A DNA stretch of 64,000 bases from Rhizobium leguminosarum (GTDB lineage: Bacteria; Pseudomonadota; Alphaproteobacteria; Rhizobiales; Rhizobiaceae): positions 1,762,501 through 1,826,500 of the forward strand of contig NZ_JAGIOR010000001.1 in the NCBI RefSeq assembly GCF_017876795.1, in the 5' to 3' direction. Under the pieces are notes generated by a model. That model saw only the letters and a list, made by a program, of their open reading frames with translations. It was not told the DNA's origin and searched no databases. Position 1 is the first letter of the stretch. Every line of letters starts with the position of its first letter. This document shows, in pieces, positions 8,191 to 20,045 of this stretch. Both the position numbers and the translations under genes were made by a program.

Positions 8191-8960
8191 GCAAACACCG
8201 CCTTTCCGATCACCGGTGTCGAAGGCACGGCCATGTCGCGCGGCTCCAACATACCTGCGCCGAATGCCTGCCTGCCGGCATCGATGACCTTGGCAAAGGC
8301 TTCTGCCATCGCGGCCGGGTCGCCGGCGCCGGCAATCGCGGTGTTCAGCAGCACGGCATCGAAGCCCAGCTCCATGACGATGGCCGCATGCGAGGGCCGG
8401 CCGATACCGGCATCCACGATGAGCGGCACGTCGGGAAAATGCGCCCGCATCGATCGAAGCGCGGAAAGATTTTGTGGCCCTGCCGCAGATCCGATCGGCG
8501 CGCACCAGGGCATCAGCACCTGGCATCCGGCCTCGATCAGACGCTCGGCAACGACCAGATCGTCCGTCGTATAGGGAAAGACCTCGAAACCCTCGCCGGT
8601 GAGGATGCGTGCCGCTTCCACCAGCGCGAAGACATCCGGCTGAAGCGTGTCGTGATTGCCGATCACCTCCAGCTTGATCCAGTTGGTGCGAAAGACTTCC
8701 TTGGCCATCTTTGCCGTCAGCACCGCCTCGGATACGCCATGGCAGCCGGCCGTGTTGGGGAGAACGTGAACGCCGAGCGCACGGATCATGTCGAAGAAAG
8801 CGCCGGCATTGCGCCCGCCGGCCATTTCGCGGCGCAGCGACACGGTGACGATCTCGGTTTTGGAGCGCGTGATGGCTTCGGTCAGGATCGCCGGCGAGGG
8901 GTAACGCGCGGTGCCGAGAAATAGGCGTGATGTGATTTGGCTTCCGTAAAGATCAAGCAT
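8187..8960 (-). CDS. thiG: Thiazole synthase ThiG
   Basis: A 257-residue TIM-barrel enzyme that condenses deoxyxylulose-5-phosphate, dehydroglycine and ThiS-thiocarboxylate into the thiazole phosphate. Seen: [10 protein letters not shown] at the N-terminus, [25 protein letters not shown] with the Lys expected to form the imine with DXP, and [22 protein letters not shown] followed by [17 protein letters not shown]. Length is typical. It is sandwiched between thiS (2-bp gap) and thiE (4-bp overlap). The dehydroglycine is probably supplied by ThiO, as expected for an aerobe. Confidence 0.95.
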   Translation of the reverse strand: MLDLYGSQITSRLFLGTARYPSPAILTEAITRSKTEIVTVSLRREMAGGRNAGAFFDMIRALGVHVLPNTAGCHGVSEAVLTAKMAKEVFRTNWIKLEVIGNHDTLQPDVFALVEAARILTGEGFEVFPYTTDDLVVAERLIEAGCQVLMPWCAPIGSAAGPQNLSALRSMRAHFPDVPLIVDAGIGRPSHAAIVMELGFDAVLLNTAIAGAGDPAAMAEAFAKVIDAGRQAFGAGMLEPRDMAVPSTPVIGKAVFA

Positions 8961-8962
8961 GC

Positions 8963-9160
8963 TCAGCCTCCCTGCATCGGGGTCAGGACCTCGATCCTGT
9001 CGTTGTCGTTCAGCATGTGCTCACCGCGATCCTCGCGATGAACCAGTTCGCCGTTGACGGCGGTCGCCAGCCAGTCGCCTTCGTAATCGAGTGCGGCCAG
9101 AAGCTGCGAAAGCGTCGTGGCCGCGATTGTCTGGGCTTCGCCATTGATGATCAGCTGCAT
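8963..9160 (-). CDS. thiS: Sulfur-carrier protein ThiS
   Basis: A 65-residue beta-grasp protein ending in Gly-Gly (TPMQGG), the C-terminus that is adenylated and converted to thiocarboxylate to deliver sulfur to ThiG. The start was set at the ATG at 9160, giving [10 protein letters not shown], the usual ThiS beginning. It lies between thiO and thiG, with a GGAG ribosome site inside the short thiO-thiS gap. The adenylating enzyme ThiF is not in this window and presumably lies elsewhere in the genome. Confidence 0.93.
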   Translation of the reverse strand: MQLIINGEAQTIAATTLSQLLAALDYEGDWLATAVNGELVHREDRGEHMLNDNDRIEVLTPMQGG

Positions 9161-9179
9161 TGGTGCTCCTTTGCTTCGG

Positions 9180-10130
9180 CTATTTGGAGAAAACGAGATC
9201 GGCGGCCTCGGCCGCCATGGTCGGCGCCAGCAGAAAACCGTGGCGATAAAGGCCGTTGAAAACGACGACCTTACCCTCCCGCACGACGCGCGGAAAATTG
9301 TCGGGGAGTGCAGGGCGGATGCCGGCGCCGGTTTCGACGACGGCGGCGTCGGCAAAGGCCGGGTGCAGCGCATAGGCCGTGTTCAGCAATTCCATCAGCG
9401 AGCGCGCCGTGATCGGGCCGTCGGAATCGGTCTCGATCATCGTCGCGCCGATCATGAAGAACCCGTTGCCGCGGGGAACGACATAGACGGGAAAGCGCGG
9501 ATGCAGCAGACGGACGGGCCGGGCGAGCGTGACCTCTTCGGTGTAAAGACAGAGCATCTCCCCACGGACGCCGCGCAGGTCGCGATCTTGTCCGATACGG
9601 GCGGCGCCGGTGCAGTCAACGATATCGGAGAAATCGTCTTCGCTCGGATCGGCGTCGGTAAAGGCGACGCCGTTTGCCGACAGCTGCTCTTTCAATCCAC
9701 GCAACGCCTGACGCGGGTCGAGATGCGCTTCGCGTGGGAAGAACAGGCCGTGCCTGAAGCGCGTGGCGAGCATGGGCTCGAGAGCGGCGATATCGTTCTC
9801 TTCAACCCATTGATAACCGGTCGTGCGGCTGGCAAACCGCTTCAACTCGCCACGGTCGCGCGTCGAGGCGACGACGAGCGTGCCGTTGCGGACGACGTTG
9901 GCGGGCAGGATCGCCTCCCACCGATCGGCGGCATCGAGGCCGCGCGTCAGCACGGCCTCGTCGGCGCTTTCCCGCTCGCACCAGGGCGCTAGCATGCCGC
10001 CGGCGAGCCAGGACGCCGCACGAGCGAAGTTCGGGTGCGGATCGAAGACCGTGACATCGGCACCCCGGGCATGCAATTCCCGGGCGACGGTGAGGCCGGC
10101 GACGCCGGCCCCTTTGACAAGCACGCGCAT
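9180..10130 (-). CDS. thiO: Glycine oxidase ThiO
   Basis: A 316-residue FAD-dependent oxidase of the DAO family. It oxidises glycine to iminoglycine for the thiazole ring, the oxygen-dependent alternative to ThiH. Seen: the Rossmann dinucleotide site VKGAGVAGLTVARELHARG at the N-terminus with an acidic end of strand two (VTVFDPH), and the C-terminal FAD-contacting GAGIRPALPDNFP and NGLYRHGFLLAP. The ATG at 10130 was chosen because it puts the FAD motif right at the N-terminus and follows the thiC stop by one base. Confidence 0.93.
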   Translation of the reverse strand: MRVLVKGAGVAGLTVARELHARGADVTVFDPHPNFARAASWLAGGMLAPWCERESADEAVLTRGLDAADRWEAILPANVVRNGTLVVASTRDRGELKRFASRTTGYQWVEENDIAALEPMLATRFRHGLFFPREAHLDPRQALRGLKEQLSANGVAFTDADPSEDDFSDIVDCTGAARIGQDRDLRGVRGEMLCLYTEEVTLARPVRLLHPRFPVYVVPRGNGFFMIGATMIETDSDGPITARSLMELLNTAYALHPAFADAAVVETGAGIRPALPDNFPRVVREGKVVVFNGLYRHGFLLAPTMAAEAADLVFSK

Positions 10131-10131
10131 T

Positions 10132-12319
<2,188 letters not shown>

Positions 12320-12679
12320 TCGAGCCTCCTTATTTAAGAAGGATCGGAAACAGAGTTTGTTCCAGGATGCTGACAACCAACCTGGGCCTCAGTCAGGTCA
12401 GGCACTTTGACGAACCTGCTAAGAGAAAAGCGGTGAATGAAGGTCTATTGGCTGTACGCGCACAAGCGATCTGGCAGCGGGGGCTCGATCTTAACTGGGG
12501 AAGCGTTTTGGACGTCGCCGTCGAATTGCTGAGAGCTTGATACCTTCAACGACGCAGTTGAGCTGCGTGTGTCGCGCAGTTCCATAAATATGCTTACGCC
12601 TCAGACACCCTCCAAATTCGACTAATTTACAAGTCTCCGTACACTCAGGCCCCCGCAACCAACGATCCCTGCGATCCAC

Positions 12680-12704
12680 AAAAGCCCCCTCCGCGGGGCT
12701 TTTT
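12680..12704. terminator. Bidirectional rho-independent terminator
   Basis: AAAAGCCCC, loop CTCCGC, GGGGCTTTTT. There is a run of A on one side and of T on the other, so it can work in both directions. It lies downstream of the minus-strand glycoamylase gene (ends 13078). Confidence 0.8.
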
Positions 12705-12913
12705 GCGTTTCCGGGGCGCCGGAAAGATCCAGCACGCGACCAGGATTCCTCAGTTCGGACCGTTGAAGCGTGCGAATTCGCCACCGTGCTCGACGGAAAC
12801 GCCTCCCCACGAGCCATAGACATTTTGCCCGCGGCAGACAGCCGAGGAAATTCGTGAGTAGCCGGAGCGCATACGCGAAAGCTCGGAATTACTTTCACTC
12901 CTAACGATGAAAG

Positions 12914-12956
12914 CATGTCGCGCAAAAGTGTGTAGCGGTTTTGCGCTAACGACATG
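12914..12956. repeat. RIME-like rhizobial palindromic repeat
   Basis: CATGTCG and CGACATG form the outer arms; GCGCAAAA and TTTTGCGC form the inner arms around a short loop. The continuation GTAAAAACAAAGACCTAAAG is the sequence that usually follows this palindrome in Rhizobium genomes, as far as I recall. Typical intergenic mosaic element, non-coding. Confidence 0.75.
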
Positions 12957-13077
12957 CGTAAAAACAAAGACCTAAAGCGCGAGGAGCGAATCTGAAAGAT
13001 CGCGACGCGCTTTGGGCCCGAGATCGTTGACGCGGTTTGTAACAATCGAACCGAGGCCTGTTGCCTCTCGGTCGTTT

Positions 13078-14397
13078 TCACAGCCACCCGCCTGCAAAAC
13101 CTGCTTTCCTCAATCCCACCACGATTGGCCGGCAGCGACGCATGACGCTCCACAGCAACCCGCTCCTGTAGTTTTCGATCATCAGAACGACGGGACCTTG
13201 ATCGATTCCAAAGTGATAGGGACTGACCCATCGTCCGGTGTCACTGTCTTTCACGGCATAGGTTTGGTTGAAAGACGGCTTGAAGCCGTAAAGTCGCGTC
13301 ATGCCAAGGTCCATGCGTGCGAAGTTCCAAAGTGTCGGTATGACTATCTCGGGCGCAAAGGGTAGAGAGGCAACAACTGCCCATGGTGATACCGTTCCAT
13401 CGTCCGGCCCGTATGGCGCGCCGCGAGCGATGTAGTCGAAGAACTCCACCTCTACCCCGCCAATGTTTCGCTTGGTCCAGCCCGGTCCGTCGCTTGCGGT
13501 GAAACCCCAGCAATGCTCGCCGTATCCGACGAAATTCTTGGGATTTCGGATCGCATATTCCTGCTGGACGAATGTCGCGTGGCGACTGTTCTGGAAATAG
13601 TCGCTGTCGTGCTCTCTCATAAATTCGTCACGGATGCCACGAAAGTCGATCCACATATGCGAAAGCTGATGGGTAAACAGCGGTCCGGAGTAGAGCAGTT
13701 CGCGTCCGTAGATGTTACGCCATTCATAGCTGGCGGTGTAGGCCGCATAGGATTCAAAGGGCAACGGATGGGTCGGTGACCCGAGGCCCAGAATATAGAG
13801 AAGCAATCCCTCGTCGTAACCGCGCCAGCGGTAGGGGATAAAACCGCTTTCCGGCCGCCAGCCGTGGGTCAGGGTGAGGCCGTGATCACAAGCCCAATTC
13901 CAGTCAGCGCGCTCGTAAAGTGCATTGGCCAGGCGACGAACTTCAGTCTCTTCCACGGAATCGCCATCAAAATAGGCGGCAACGGTCAACGCCCCCGCAA
14001 ACAGGAACGCGGAGTCGATCGTCGACAACTCGCATTGCCAAACGCGTCGTCCGGTTTCGATGTCAAGGAAATGGTAGAAAAAGCCCTTGTATCCCGTGGC
14101 ATCGGGCTCAGGTCCTTGTGGACTATCCAGCAAGAACTTCAATCGCATGCGTGCGATCTTCACCGCGAACTCTCGAATGATGATGCCACGCTCCACGAGA
14201 ACGGGGATGGTTGCGAGAGCCATGCCTATCGCGGCAATGCTCGCAGGCGCGTCCGGCTGCGTCTTGTCGCGGACAAGGCCGTTGTCCGGATTCGTGCAGT
14301 GAAGATAATAGAGGAGGGTCGTGAACTGCAGACGAGCCAAGTCCTCCCCGGTCGGCATCCTGTTCAGTTCGGGATCAGTCGAGAACTGCTCTGTCAT
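13078..14397 (-). CDS. Glycoamylase-like domain protein
   Basis: A 439-residue protein of the glycoamylase-like family (COG5368), also found as the central part of cyclic beta-1,2-glucan synthases. Seen: the N-terminal alpha-helical start (LQFTTLLYYLHCTNPDNGLV), GFFYHFLDIETGRRV, STIDSAFLFAGAL, LTHGWRPESGFIPYRWRGYDE, the SHMWIDFRGIRD block, GYGEHCWGFTASDGPG, GTVSPWAVVASLPFAPE, and C-terminal SPYHFGIDQGPVVLMIENYR. No signal peptide, so it is probably cytoplasmic. It overlaps the preceding GH94 remnant by four bases (ATGA). The pair mimics two neighbouring modules of NdvB. The substrate is unknown; a role on glucan or trehalose-like sugars is inference. Confidence 0.8.
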   Translation of the reverse strand: MTEQFSTDPELNRMPTGEDLARLQFTTLLYYLHCTNPDNGLVRDKTQPDAPASIAAIGMALATIPVLVERGIIIREFAVKIARMRLKFLLDSPQGPEPDATGYKGFFYHFLDIETGRRVWQCELSTIDSAFLFAGALTVAAYFDGDSVEETEVRRLANALYERADWNWACDHGLTLTHGWRPESGFIPYRWRGYDEGLLLYILGLGSPTHPLPFESYAAYTASYEWRNIYGRELLYSGPLFTHQLSHMWIDFRGIRDEFMREHDSDYFQNSRHATFVQQEYAIRNPKNFVGYGEHCWGFTASDGPGWTKRNIGGVEVEFFDYIARGAPYGPDDGTVSPWAVVASLPFAPEIVIPTLWNFARMDLGMTRLYGFKPSFNQTYAVKDSDTGRWVSPYHFGIDQGPVVLMIENYRSGLLWSVMRRCRPIVVGLRKAGFAGGWL

Positions 14398-15152
14398 GGT
14401 GAACCAAGGATAATGTGGACATCATGACGGCGACCGTCATCTGACAGCGTTATCTTGCTTCCACCGATCTCTTTGCCATCCACGACAAGCGAAAGCAGGC
14501 TGTGCCCCGGCCCGCTCTTATTGTCCACATGGATTTTATAGGTTGCTGATCCGTGCTTGAAATCGAGCTCGTAGCCCGACCAATCCGCGGGAATGCAGGG
14601 ATCGACCGAAAGAAACGGACCTTCTCTTCGAATACCGAGAATAGCCTCAAGTTTGGCAAAGGCCGGATGCGCACTGTCGGCACGACGGTTGTTCAGGCAG
14701 ATTTCGCTATAGCTTGTCAGTTCCAGCTCTTTTGCCTTTGAGCCAAGATTGGAAATTCGAAGCAGGCGCACTTCCGCATCGCAATCTGTCACGACGCATA
14801 TCGAACTCCGAATATCAATGTCTTCGGTAGAGCAGCGGAGTTCCGCTCGATCACTTTGAAAGGAGTGTTCGTAGATGCAGTCTGTCCGATGGATCGGCTG
14901 CCTGCCAACTGACCAGATATTGTTGTCTGCAAGATCCCTGACGTAGCAGAATTGCCCCCAGCAATCGCGCGTGCCATCCTCGCGCCAGCGAGTCACGTCG
15001 AGGTCGAACCGGGATGCGTAGCCCGCGCCTGCCTCGGTGACGAGAGTGCAATAGCGACCGTTGGAGAGCAAGCCTACCTCTGGAAGCATGTCCATACGGT
15101 CATGGCTTCCTTCGGCGTCGTGCGCGCCAACATCCTTGTTTGATCGCATCAT
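14394..15152 (-). pseudogene. GH94/cyclic-glucan-synthase remnant with internal deletion
   Basis: A 252-residue frame. The first 170 residues match the start of a GH94-type module (LLSNGRYCTLVTEAGAGYAS, DVTRWREDGTRDCWGQFCYV, ...SHPAFAKLE-like). Then, without a break, comes the extreme C-terminus of such a protein (ILGIRREGPFLSVDPCIPAD). The whole (alpha/alpha)6 catalytic barrel, several hundred residues normally lying between them, is missing, yet the frame is preserved. The ATG at 15152 was preferred to the TTG at 15167 because AAGGA sits seven bases before it. It cannot be a phosphorylase. It might be a free beta-sandwich domain or simply a relic, translationally coupled to the glycoamylase gene. 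Confidence 0.75.
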
Positions 15153-15215
15153 AAACGGATCCTTCAAACTAGATCGGTCCCGCGGAGCGATTGATTGGCA
15201 AACGCGCCAATGTCT

Positions 15216-17669
15216 TCAGGCGTTGTCGCCTTCGGTGGAGGTTGATTTCGGTGCCTTCGTCGTGCCCCTTGCTCCCCATTTCCAGCCGCTGATCGACGGC
15301 ATGTCATCGCCGTATTTCTCGATGTACTCCTTGTGCTCAAGCAGTTTCATCTGGATGGCCTGTTTGAAGTAGGCGGCGCGGGCACCCAGTTGCGGCAACC
15401 GGTCGATGACGTCTGCGACAAGGCTGAACCGATCGAGTTCATTAAGAACCACCATGTCGAAGGGCGTGGTTGTGGTGCCTTCTTCCTTGTAGCCGCGGAC
15501 ATGCAGGTTGCCGTGGTTAGTCCTCCGATAGGTCAGCCGGTGGATCAGCCAGGGATAGCCGTGGAACGCGAAGATGATGGGCTTGTTCTTGGTGAACAGG
15601 CCGTCGAAATCCGCATCGGACAGCCCGTGTGGATGTTCCTTGGCCGGCTGCAGCTTCATCAGGTTGACGACATTGATAACCCGCACCTTGATCTCGGGAA
15701 GATGCTCACGGATCAATTGGACCGCGGCCAGCGTCTCGACGGTCGGAACGTCGCCACAGCAGGCCATCACCACGTCCGGCTCGCTGCCCTTGTCATTGCT
15801 GGCCCATTCCCAGATGCCAATACCCATGCTGCAATGCCGGACGGCCTCGGACATCGTCAGCCATTGCGGCGCGGGTTGCTTTCCTGCAACCACCACGTTG
15901 ACGTAGTTGCGACTGCGCAGGCAATGATCCGTGACCGACAGCAGTGTGTTGGCATCCGGTGGCAGGTAGACCCGCACCACCTCCGCCTTCTTGTTGACGA
16001 CATGATCGATGAACCCGGGGTCTTGATGGCTGAAGCCGTTGTGATCCTGGCGCCAGACATGAGAACTCAAAAAGTAGTTCAGTGACGCGATCGGTCTTCG
16101 CCACGGGATTTCATTGCATACTTTCAGCCATTTGGCGTGCTGGTTGAACATCGAGTCGATGATGTGGATGAAGGCTTCGTAGCAGGAGAAGAAGCCGTGG
16201 CGACCCGTCAGAAGGTAGCCTTCCAGCCACCCCTGGCACTGGTGCTCGCTCAGGACTTCCATGACGCGGCCATCAGGCGAGAGATGGTCGTCCTCCGGAT
16301 AGATCTCGGCCATGTAACAACGGTTGGTGACCTCGAGCACGTCCTGCCAGCGGTTGGAATTGTTTTCATCCGGACTGAAGAGGCGGAAATTTTCGGTTTC
16401 GAGGTTCAGCTTCATTACGTCGCGCAGGAATGTTCCCATGACGCGCGCCGCCTCGGCCGTCGTTTCGCCGGGGCTCGGAACATCGATCGCGTAGTCCCTG
16501 AAATCCGGCATTTTGAGATCGCGCATCACGAGCCCGCCATTGGCATGGGGGTTATCGCTCATCCGGCGCTGCCCGGTCGGAGCCAGTGCCGCCAGTTCGG
16601 GCTTGAACCGGCCGGAATCGTCGAACAGTTCCTCGGGACGATAGCTCTTCATCCATTGCTCGAGGATCCGGATGTGTTCGGGTTTGTCCATGTCGCCCAT
16701 CGGAACCTGGTGCGATCGCCAGTAGTCCTCGGATTTCTTCCCATCTATCTCCGCCGGGCATGTCCAACCCTTTGGCGTTCGAAAGACGATCATCGGCCAA
16801 GCGGGGCGCTTCAGATTGCCGCTCTCTCGCGCATCCGCCCAGATGTTGCGGATCTCGGCAACAGCCGTGTCGAGCACAGAAGCCAACTCCTGGTGGACCT
16901 GGTCGGGATCATGTCCCTCGACGAAATAGGGCTTGTAACCCATGCCCTCGAAGAACTTCCGCAGTTCCTCTTTCGGGATTCTAGCAAGGAAGCACGGGTT
17001 GGCGATCTTGTATCCGTTGAGATGGAGGATCGGGAGAACGCAGCCGTCGCGCGCCGGGTTCAGGAACTTGTTCCCTTGCCAGCCGGTAGCCAGTGGCCCG
17101 GTCTCGGCTTCGCCGTCACCAACGACGCAGGCAACGATCATGTCGGGGTTGTCGAAGGCGGCGCCATAGGCGTGGCTGAGCGCATATCCAAGCTCACCGC
17201 CCTCATGAATGCTGCCCGGCGTTTCGGGGGCAACGTGGCTCGGAATGCCGCCGGGGAAGCTGAACTGTTTGAACAGCCGTCGCATTCCTTCCTTGTCCTG
17301 GCTGATGTTCGGATAGAACTCGCTATAGGTGCCCTCCAGATAGGCATGCGCGACCAGCGACGGCCCTCCATGACCCGGCCCGATCACGTAGATCATGTTC
17401 AGATCGTCGCGCTTGATCACCCGGTTCAGGTGCACATAGAGCATGTTGAGCCCTGGCGACGTTCCCCAGTGGCCGAGCAGCCGTGGCTTTACGTGTTCGC
17501 GCTTCAACGGTTCCAGCAGCAAAGGGTTGTCGAGTAGATAGATCTGGCCGACGGAAAGATAATTCGAAGCCCGCCAATACGCATCCAACGAACGAAGCTC
17601 ATTCGCTGAAATTGCACCTGATGGCTGGGGTGCACCTGACACGGTTTTATTCGCTGCAGTCGAACCCAT
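15216..17669 (-). CDS. xfp: Xylulose-5-phosphate/fructose-6-phosphate phosphoketolase
   Basis: A thiamine-diphosphate enzyme of 817 residues that splits xylulose-5-P (or fructose-6-P) with phosphate into acetyl-phosphate and glyceraldehyde-3-P (or erythrose-4-P). Seen: [72 protein letters not shown], the ThDP site [16 protein letters not shown]...N, and the C-terminal [17 protein letters not shown]. Full length for the family. It needs ThDP, supplied by the thi operon nearby. Acetyl-P is used by the divergently encoded Pta and AckA. No lesions seen. Confidence 0.96.
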   Translation of the reverse strand: MGSTAANKTVSGAPQPSGAISANELRSLDAYWRASNYLSVGQIYLLDNPLLLEPLKREHVKPRLLGHWGTSPGLNMLYVHLNRVIKRDDLNMIYVIGPGHGGPSLVAHAYLEGTYSEFYPNISQDKEGMRRLFKQFSFPGGIPSHVAPETPGSIHEGGELGYALSHAYGAAFDNPDMIVACVVGDGEAETGPLATGWQGNKFLNPARDGCVLPILHLNGYKIANPCFLARIPKEELRKFFEGMGYKPYFVEGHDPDQVHQELASVLDTAVAEIRNIWADARESGNLKRPAWPMIVFRTPKGWTCPAEIDGKKSEDYWRSHQVPMGDMDKPEHIRILEQWMKSYRPEELFDDSGRFKPELAALAPTGQRRMSDNPHANGGLVMRDLKMPDFRDYAIDVPSPGETTAEAARVMGTFLRDVMKLNLETENFRLFSPDENNSNRWQDVLEVTNRCYMAEIYPEDDHLSPDGRVMEVLSEHQCQGWLEGYLLTGRHGFFSCYEAFIHIIDSMFNQHAKWLKVCNEIPWRRPIASLNYFLSSHVWRQDHNGFSHQDPGFIDHVVNKKAEVVRVYLPPDANTLLSVTDHCLRSRNYVNVVVAGKQPAPQWLTMSEAVRHCSMGIGIWEWASNDKGSEPDVVMACCGDVPTVETLAAVQLIREHLPEIKVRVINVVNLMKLQPAKEHPHGLSDADFDGLFTKNKPIIFAFHGYPWLIHRLTYRRTNHGNLHVRGYKEEGTTTTPFDMVVLNELDRFSLVADVIDRLPQLGARAAYFKQAIQMKLLEHKEYIEKYGDDMPSISGWKWGARGTTKAPKSTSTEGDNA

Positions 17670-17955
17670 CTCAACCTCCCGACAAAATTGACATTGCCAA
17701 CCCTTAGACCTGTGCTGCTTGCTCCAACACCGGCCGACTACGACAACCGCATGGCGACACGACCGTCGATTTTTCCGCCTCCATGCTGTGGAATATGTCG
17801 TTGTTGTTTTCCATGCTATCCTAGGAAAACCCTCCGCTGCGAACTGCAGGTACGACGGCCGCCGTCATAAGCTGTGCCATGCGATATCCCTCGGAATATG
17901 ACAACTCCGCAGTCCAGAACGGCTATGGGCCTCCATCTCGGCTATGCAATGCGGA
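17670..17955. other. Gap upstream of xfp
   Basis: 286 bases between the CBS-BON gene and xfp, both on the minus strand. It presumably holds the xfp promoter. I looked for an FNR/FixK-type TTGAT-N4-ATCAA box and did not find a convincing one. Confidence 0.3.
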
Positions 17956-18624
17956 TCAGTTATCCGCGGCGGTGAAGTGTTCTACTACTCCCCTGACCCC
18001 ACGAACACTTTCCGCGAGAACCCGCGCCGCTCTTCGGCATTCGGCGGTCTCGACGTTACCCCAAATATGAACGATCCCGTCGGTAACCGTCACGCTTAGA
18101 TCCAGACCTTCCAGTCCGGTGTTTTCTCCGAACCGGGTGACGATACTGCGTTGGATGCCCTCATCCCCTCCACCGATTTCGTCTTGCCGCGCCGCCAGAA
18201 TTGCTTGAAGCAGGTCTGCACGACTAACTATGCCAACCAGATCGCGACCTCTCACGACAGGAATTCGCTTGATGTTCCGCTCGTGCATGAGCTTCGCAAC
18301 GAGCGCCAGCGAGGCTTCCTCGTCAATGGTGACAGGGTCCCGGGTCATTGCATCACCGACCCGCCACGAGGTACGCCTGACATAGGCATTGGCTCGCGCT
18401 TCCGATGGCAATGCCATTTCCTCAAGCGAGGCTATAGCTCCAGATACCAACTCCGTTCTGCGGATGAGATCTCCTTCGCTGAGGACACCCAGCAAATTCC
18501 CTTCGCCATCAACGACCGGGACGCCGCTGACGTGGTTGTCAAGCATAAGCTTCGCCGCCTGCCTGACACTGTTGTCAGGAGACACCTTGATGATTTTGAT
18601 GGTCATCACATCTTTGACGAGCAT
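17956..18624 (-). CDS. CBS-pair plus BON domain protein
   Basis: A 222-residue cytoplasmic protein with two CBS motifs (residues about 1-60, MLVKDVMTIKIIKVSPDNSV ... GVLSEGDLIRR; and about 90-145, VGDAMTRDPVTIDEEASL ... GIVSRADLLQA) and a BON domain (about 155-220, SVTVTDGIVHIWGNVETAECRR ... ESVRGVRGVVEHF). CBS pairs sense adenosine nucleotides; CBS-BON proteins are common near hypoxia and energy-stress genes in proteobacteria. Here it sits between xfp and pta-ackA, so a regulatory link to acetyl-phosphate metabolism is plausible but inferred. Confidence 0.9.
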   Translation of the reverse strand: MLVKDVMTIKIIKVSPDNSVRQAAKLMLDNHVSGVPVVDGEGNLLGVLSEGDLIRRTELVSGAIASLEEMALPSEARANAYVRRTSWRVGDAMTRDPVTIDEEASLALVAKLMHERNIKRIPVVRGRDLVGIVSRADLLQAILAARQDEIGGGDEGIQRSIVTRFGENTGLEGLDLSVTVTDGIVHIWGNVETAECRRAARVLAESVRGVRGVVEHFTAADN

Positions 18625-18730
18625 TTGGCTCCAACTCCTGCATGACCTCAGTGCGTCGATACGATTGAGTTAGAATGCTGTGCGGGCCTGACAACCCGTT
18701 CATCGGTGATGGGCAAGGTCGCAGGCAGAG

Positions 18731-18743
18731 GTTATCAGATAAC
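18731..18743. promoter_or_regulatory. Palindrome GTTATC-A-GATAAC
   Basis: A perfect 6-bp inverted repeat with one central base, in the divergent region between CBS-BON/xfp (minus) and pta-ackA (plus). Possible binding site of a dimeric regulator; no regulator gene lies next to it. Confidence 0.4.
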
Positions 18744-18774
18744 TCCCTCCGGGCATCTGGCAAGCCGCTAAGGT

Positions 18775-18793
18775 GTATGTTCTCGTAACATAC
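18775..18793. promoter_or_regulatory. Palindrome GTATGTT-N5-AACATAC
   Basis: A perfect 7-bp inverted repeat spaced by CTCGT, 32 bases from the first palindrome and within the same divergent region. It overlaps the earliest possible start of the pta frame, which argues that this upstream stretch is regulatory rather than coding. Confidence 0.45.
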
Positions 18794-19075
18794 GTACGGT
18801 CGCGGGAAGGAGATGATAAATCCTCACAAAACGCCATTAGATTGGGTTCGGTCTTCGGTTTGTCCCGCATGCCGTTCCGTTGGCTTCATCCGATTGCAGC
18901 GGCAACCAGAAACCATGCGTGTGCGCTCCCTCGTATGTTGCATCCAGATACCGAGCTTTGCGGCGACATCGATTGCCCAAAAATAACGAGGGTCGCAGCG
19001 GAACTGCGGGTCCAGAGTTCAGGATTGCGACCCGATATCGCGGTTGCAATGGAAGCTGTTCTGATGGGGGGCGGT

Positions 19076-20041
19076 ATGACGGATAGAGCAGGCGTTGTAC
19101 CGCCGAAGGCGCACCGGAAGTATGAACTGCTCGTCGCGCGTGCCAAACAGGCTCCGCGGGTGAAGACGGTTGTCGTTCACCCCTGCGATGAAGCATCTCT
19201 GCGCGGCGCGGTCGAGGCTGCCGAAGAGGGGCTGATCACGCCCCTAATCGTGGGGCCCGCCCTGAAAATAGAAGCCGTGGCCAAGGCGCACCAGCTCGAT
19301 ATCACCCCCTATGAGATCATCAACGTCGCCCACAGCGATGCCGCCGCAGGTCGCGGGGTGGAACTGATCCATGAGGCGAAAGGCGAGCTTCTGATGAAGG
19401 GCAGCCTGCACACCGACGAGCTGATGCGCGCCGTGACCGCGTCAGCCACGGGATTGCGGACTGCCCGCCGTATCAGCCACGTCTTCGTCATGGATGTGCC
19501 GAGCTATTCGGAGCCGCTGTTCATCACGGATGCAGCCATCAATATCGAACCAGACCTCGATGCGAAGCGCGACATCGTCCAGAATGCCATCGACCTGTTT
19601 ACCCAGGTCGGCCTCGGCAAGCCGCGGGTGGCGATCCTGTCGGCCGTCGAAACAGTGACCTCCAAGATTCCTTCCACCATCGAAGCGGCAGCGCTTTGCA
19701 AGATGGCGGAGCGCGGGCAGATCACCGGTGGGCTGCTCGATGGGCCACTCGCCTTCGACAATGCAATCGACCCCGAAGCCGCACGGATAAAAAGTATCCA
19801 CTCGCCGGTGGCAGGCAGGGCGCAGATTCTTGTCGTGCCCAATCTGGAAGCCGGCAATATGCTGGCGAAGAACCTTACCTTTCTCGCGGGCGCAGACGCT
19901 GCCGGCATCGTGCTCGGTGCCAGAGTGCCGATCATCCTCACATCCCGTGCCGATTCCGTGCGGACCCGCCTTGCCTCCTGTGCTGTGGCAGTCCTGCTCG
20001 CCGAAGCGCGCCGTCGGATGGTCGCCATGCCGGATGCATAG
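19076..20041 (+). CDS. pta: Phosphate acetyl/butyryltransferase (Pta-type)
   Basis: Interconverts acetyl-phosphate and acetyl-CoA. A 321-residue short-form PTA_PTB enzyme: VHPCDEASLRGAVEAAEEGL, PLIVGP, LMKGSLHTDELMRAV, RRISHVFVMDVPSYSEPLFI, DAAINIEPDLDAK, and PNLEAGNMLAKNLTFLAGAD. The frame is open from 18773, but the extra 100 residues do not match the family and run through a palindrome. GGGGGG sits just before the ATG at 19076 (MTDRAGVVPP), so this start is preferred. It is followed four bases later by ackA. The symbol is by function; the N-terminal DRTGG domain of enterobacterial Pta is absent. Confidence 0.88.
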   Translation: MTDRAGVVPPKAHRKYELLVARAKQAPRVKTVVVHPCDEASLRGAVEAAEEGLITPLIVGPALKIEAVAKAHQLDITPYEIINVAHSDAAAGRGVELIHEAKGELLMKGSLHTDELMRAVTASATGLRTARRISHVFVMDVPSYSEPLFITDAAINIEPDLDAKRDIVQNAIDLFTQVGLGKPRVAILSAVETVTSKIPSTIEAAALCKMAERGQITGGLLDGPLAFDNAIDPEAARIKSIHSPVAGRAQILVVPNLEAGNMLAKNLTFLAGADAAGIVLGARVPIILTSRADSVRTRLASCAVAVLLAEARRRMVAMPDA

Positions 20042-20045
20042 TGTC

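Larger units (their letters stand above)
12320..13077. other. Intergenic region with terminator and repeat
   Basis: About 760 bases between the thi operon and the glycoamylase gene. It holds a terminator-like hairpin (12680-12704) and a rhizobial palindrome (12914-12956), listed separately. Long minus-strand frames cross this region but show no family motif and no convincing ribosome site. Confidence 0.5.

Noticed and set aside
12600..12710. Possible tRNA near the terminator
   Set aside because: No T-arm GGTTCGAATCC-like sequence or cloverleaf could be drawn on either strand.
12491..13231. 246-codon minus-strand ORF
   Set aside because: It runs through a terminator hairpin and a RIME-like repeat, and part overlaps the glycoamylase gene; composition looks non-coding.
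15333..17537. Long plus-strand ORFs opposite xfp (250 and 466 codons)
   Set aside because: Antisense shadows of a high-GC gene whose own frame has all family motifs.
17670..18800. FNR/FixK boxes for the phosphoketolase genes
   Set aside because: I looked for TTGAT-N4-ATCAA in the promoter regions and found only unrelated palindromes.
18773..19075. 100-residue N-terminal extension of Pta
   Set aside because: No family similarity; its start overlaps a perfect palindrome, and a better ribosome site precedes 19076.
19830..20045. Upstream extension of the ackA frame inside pta
   Set aside because: It overlaps the conserved pta C-terminus and lacks acetate-kinase similarity; the ATG at 20046 gives the normal N-terminus.
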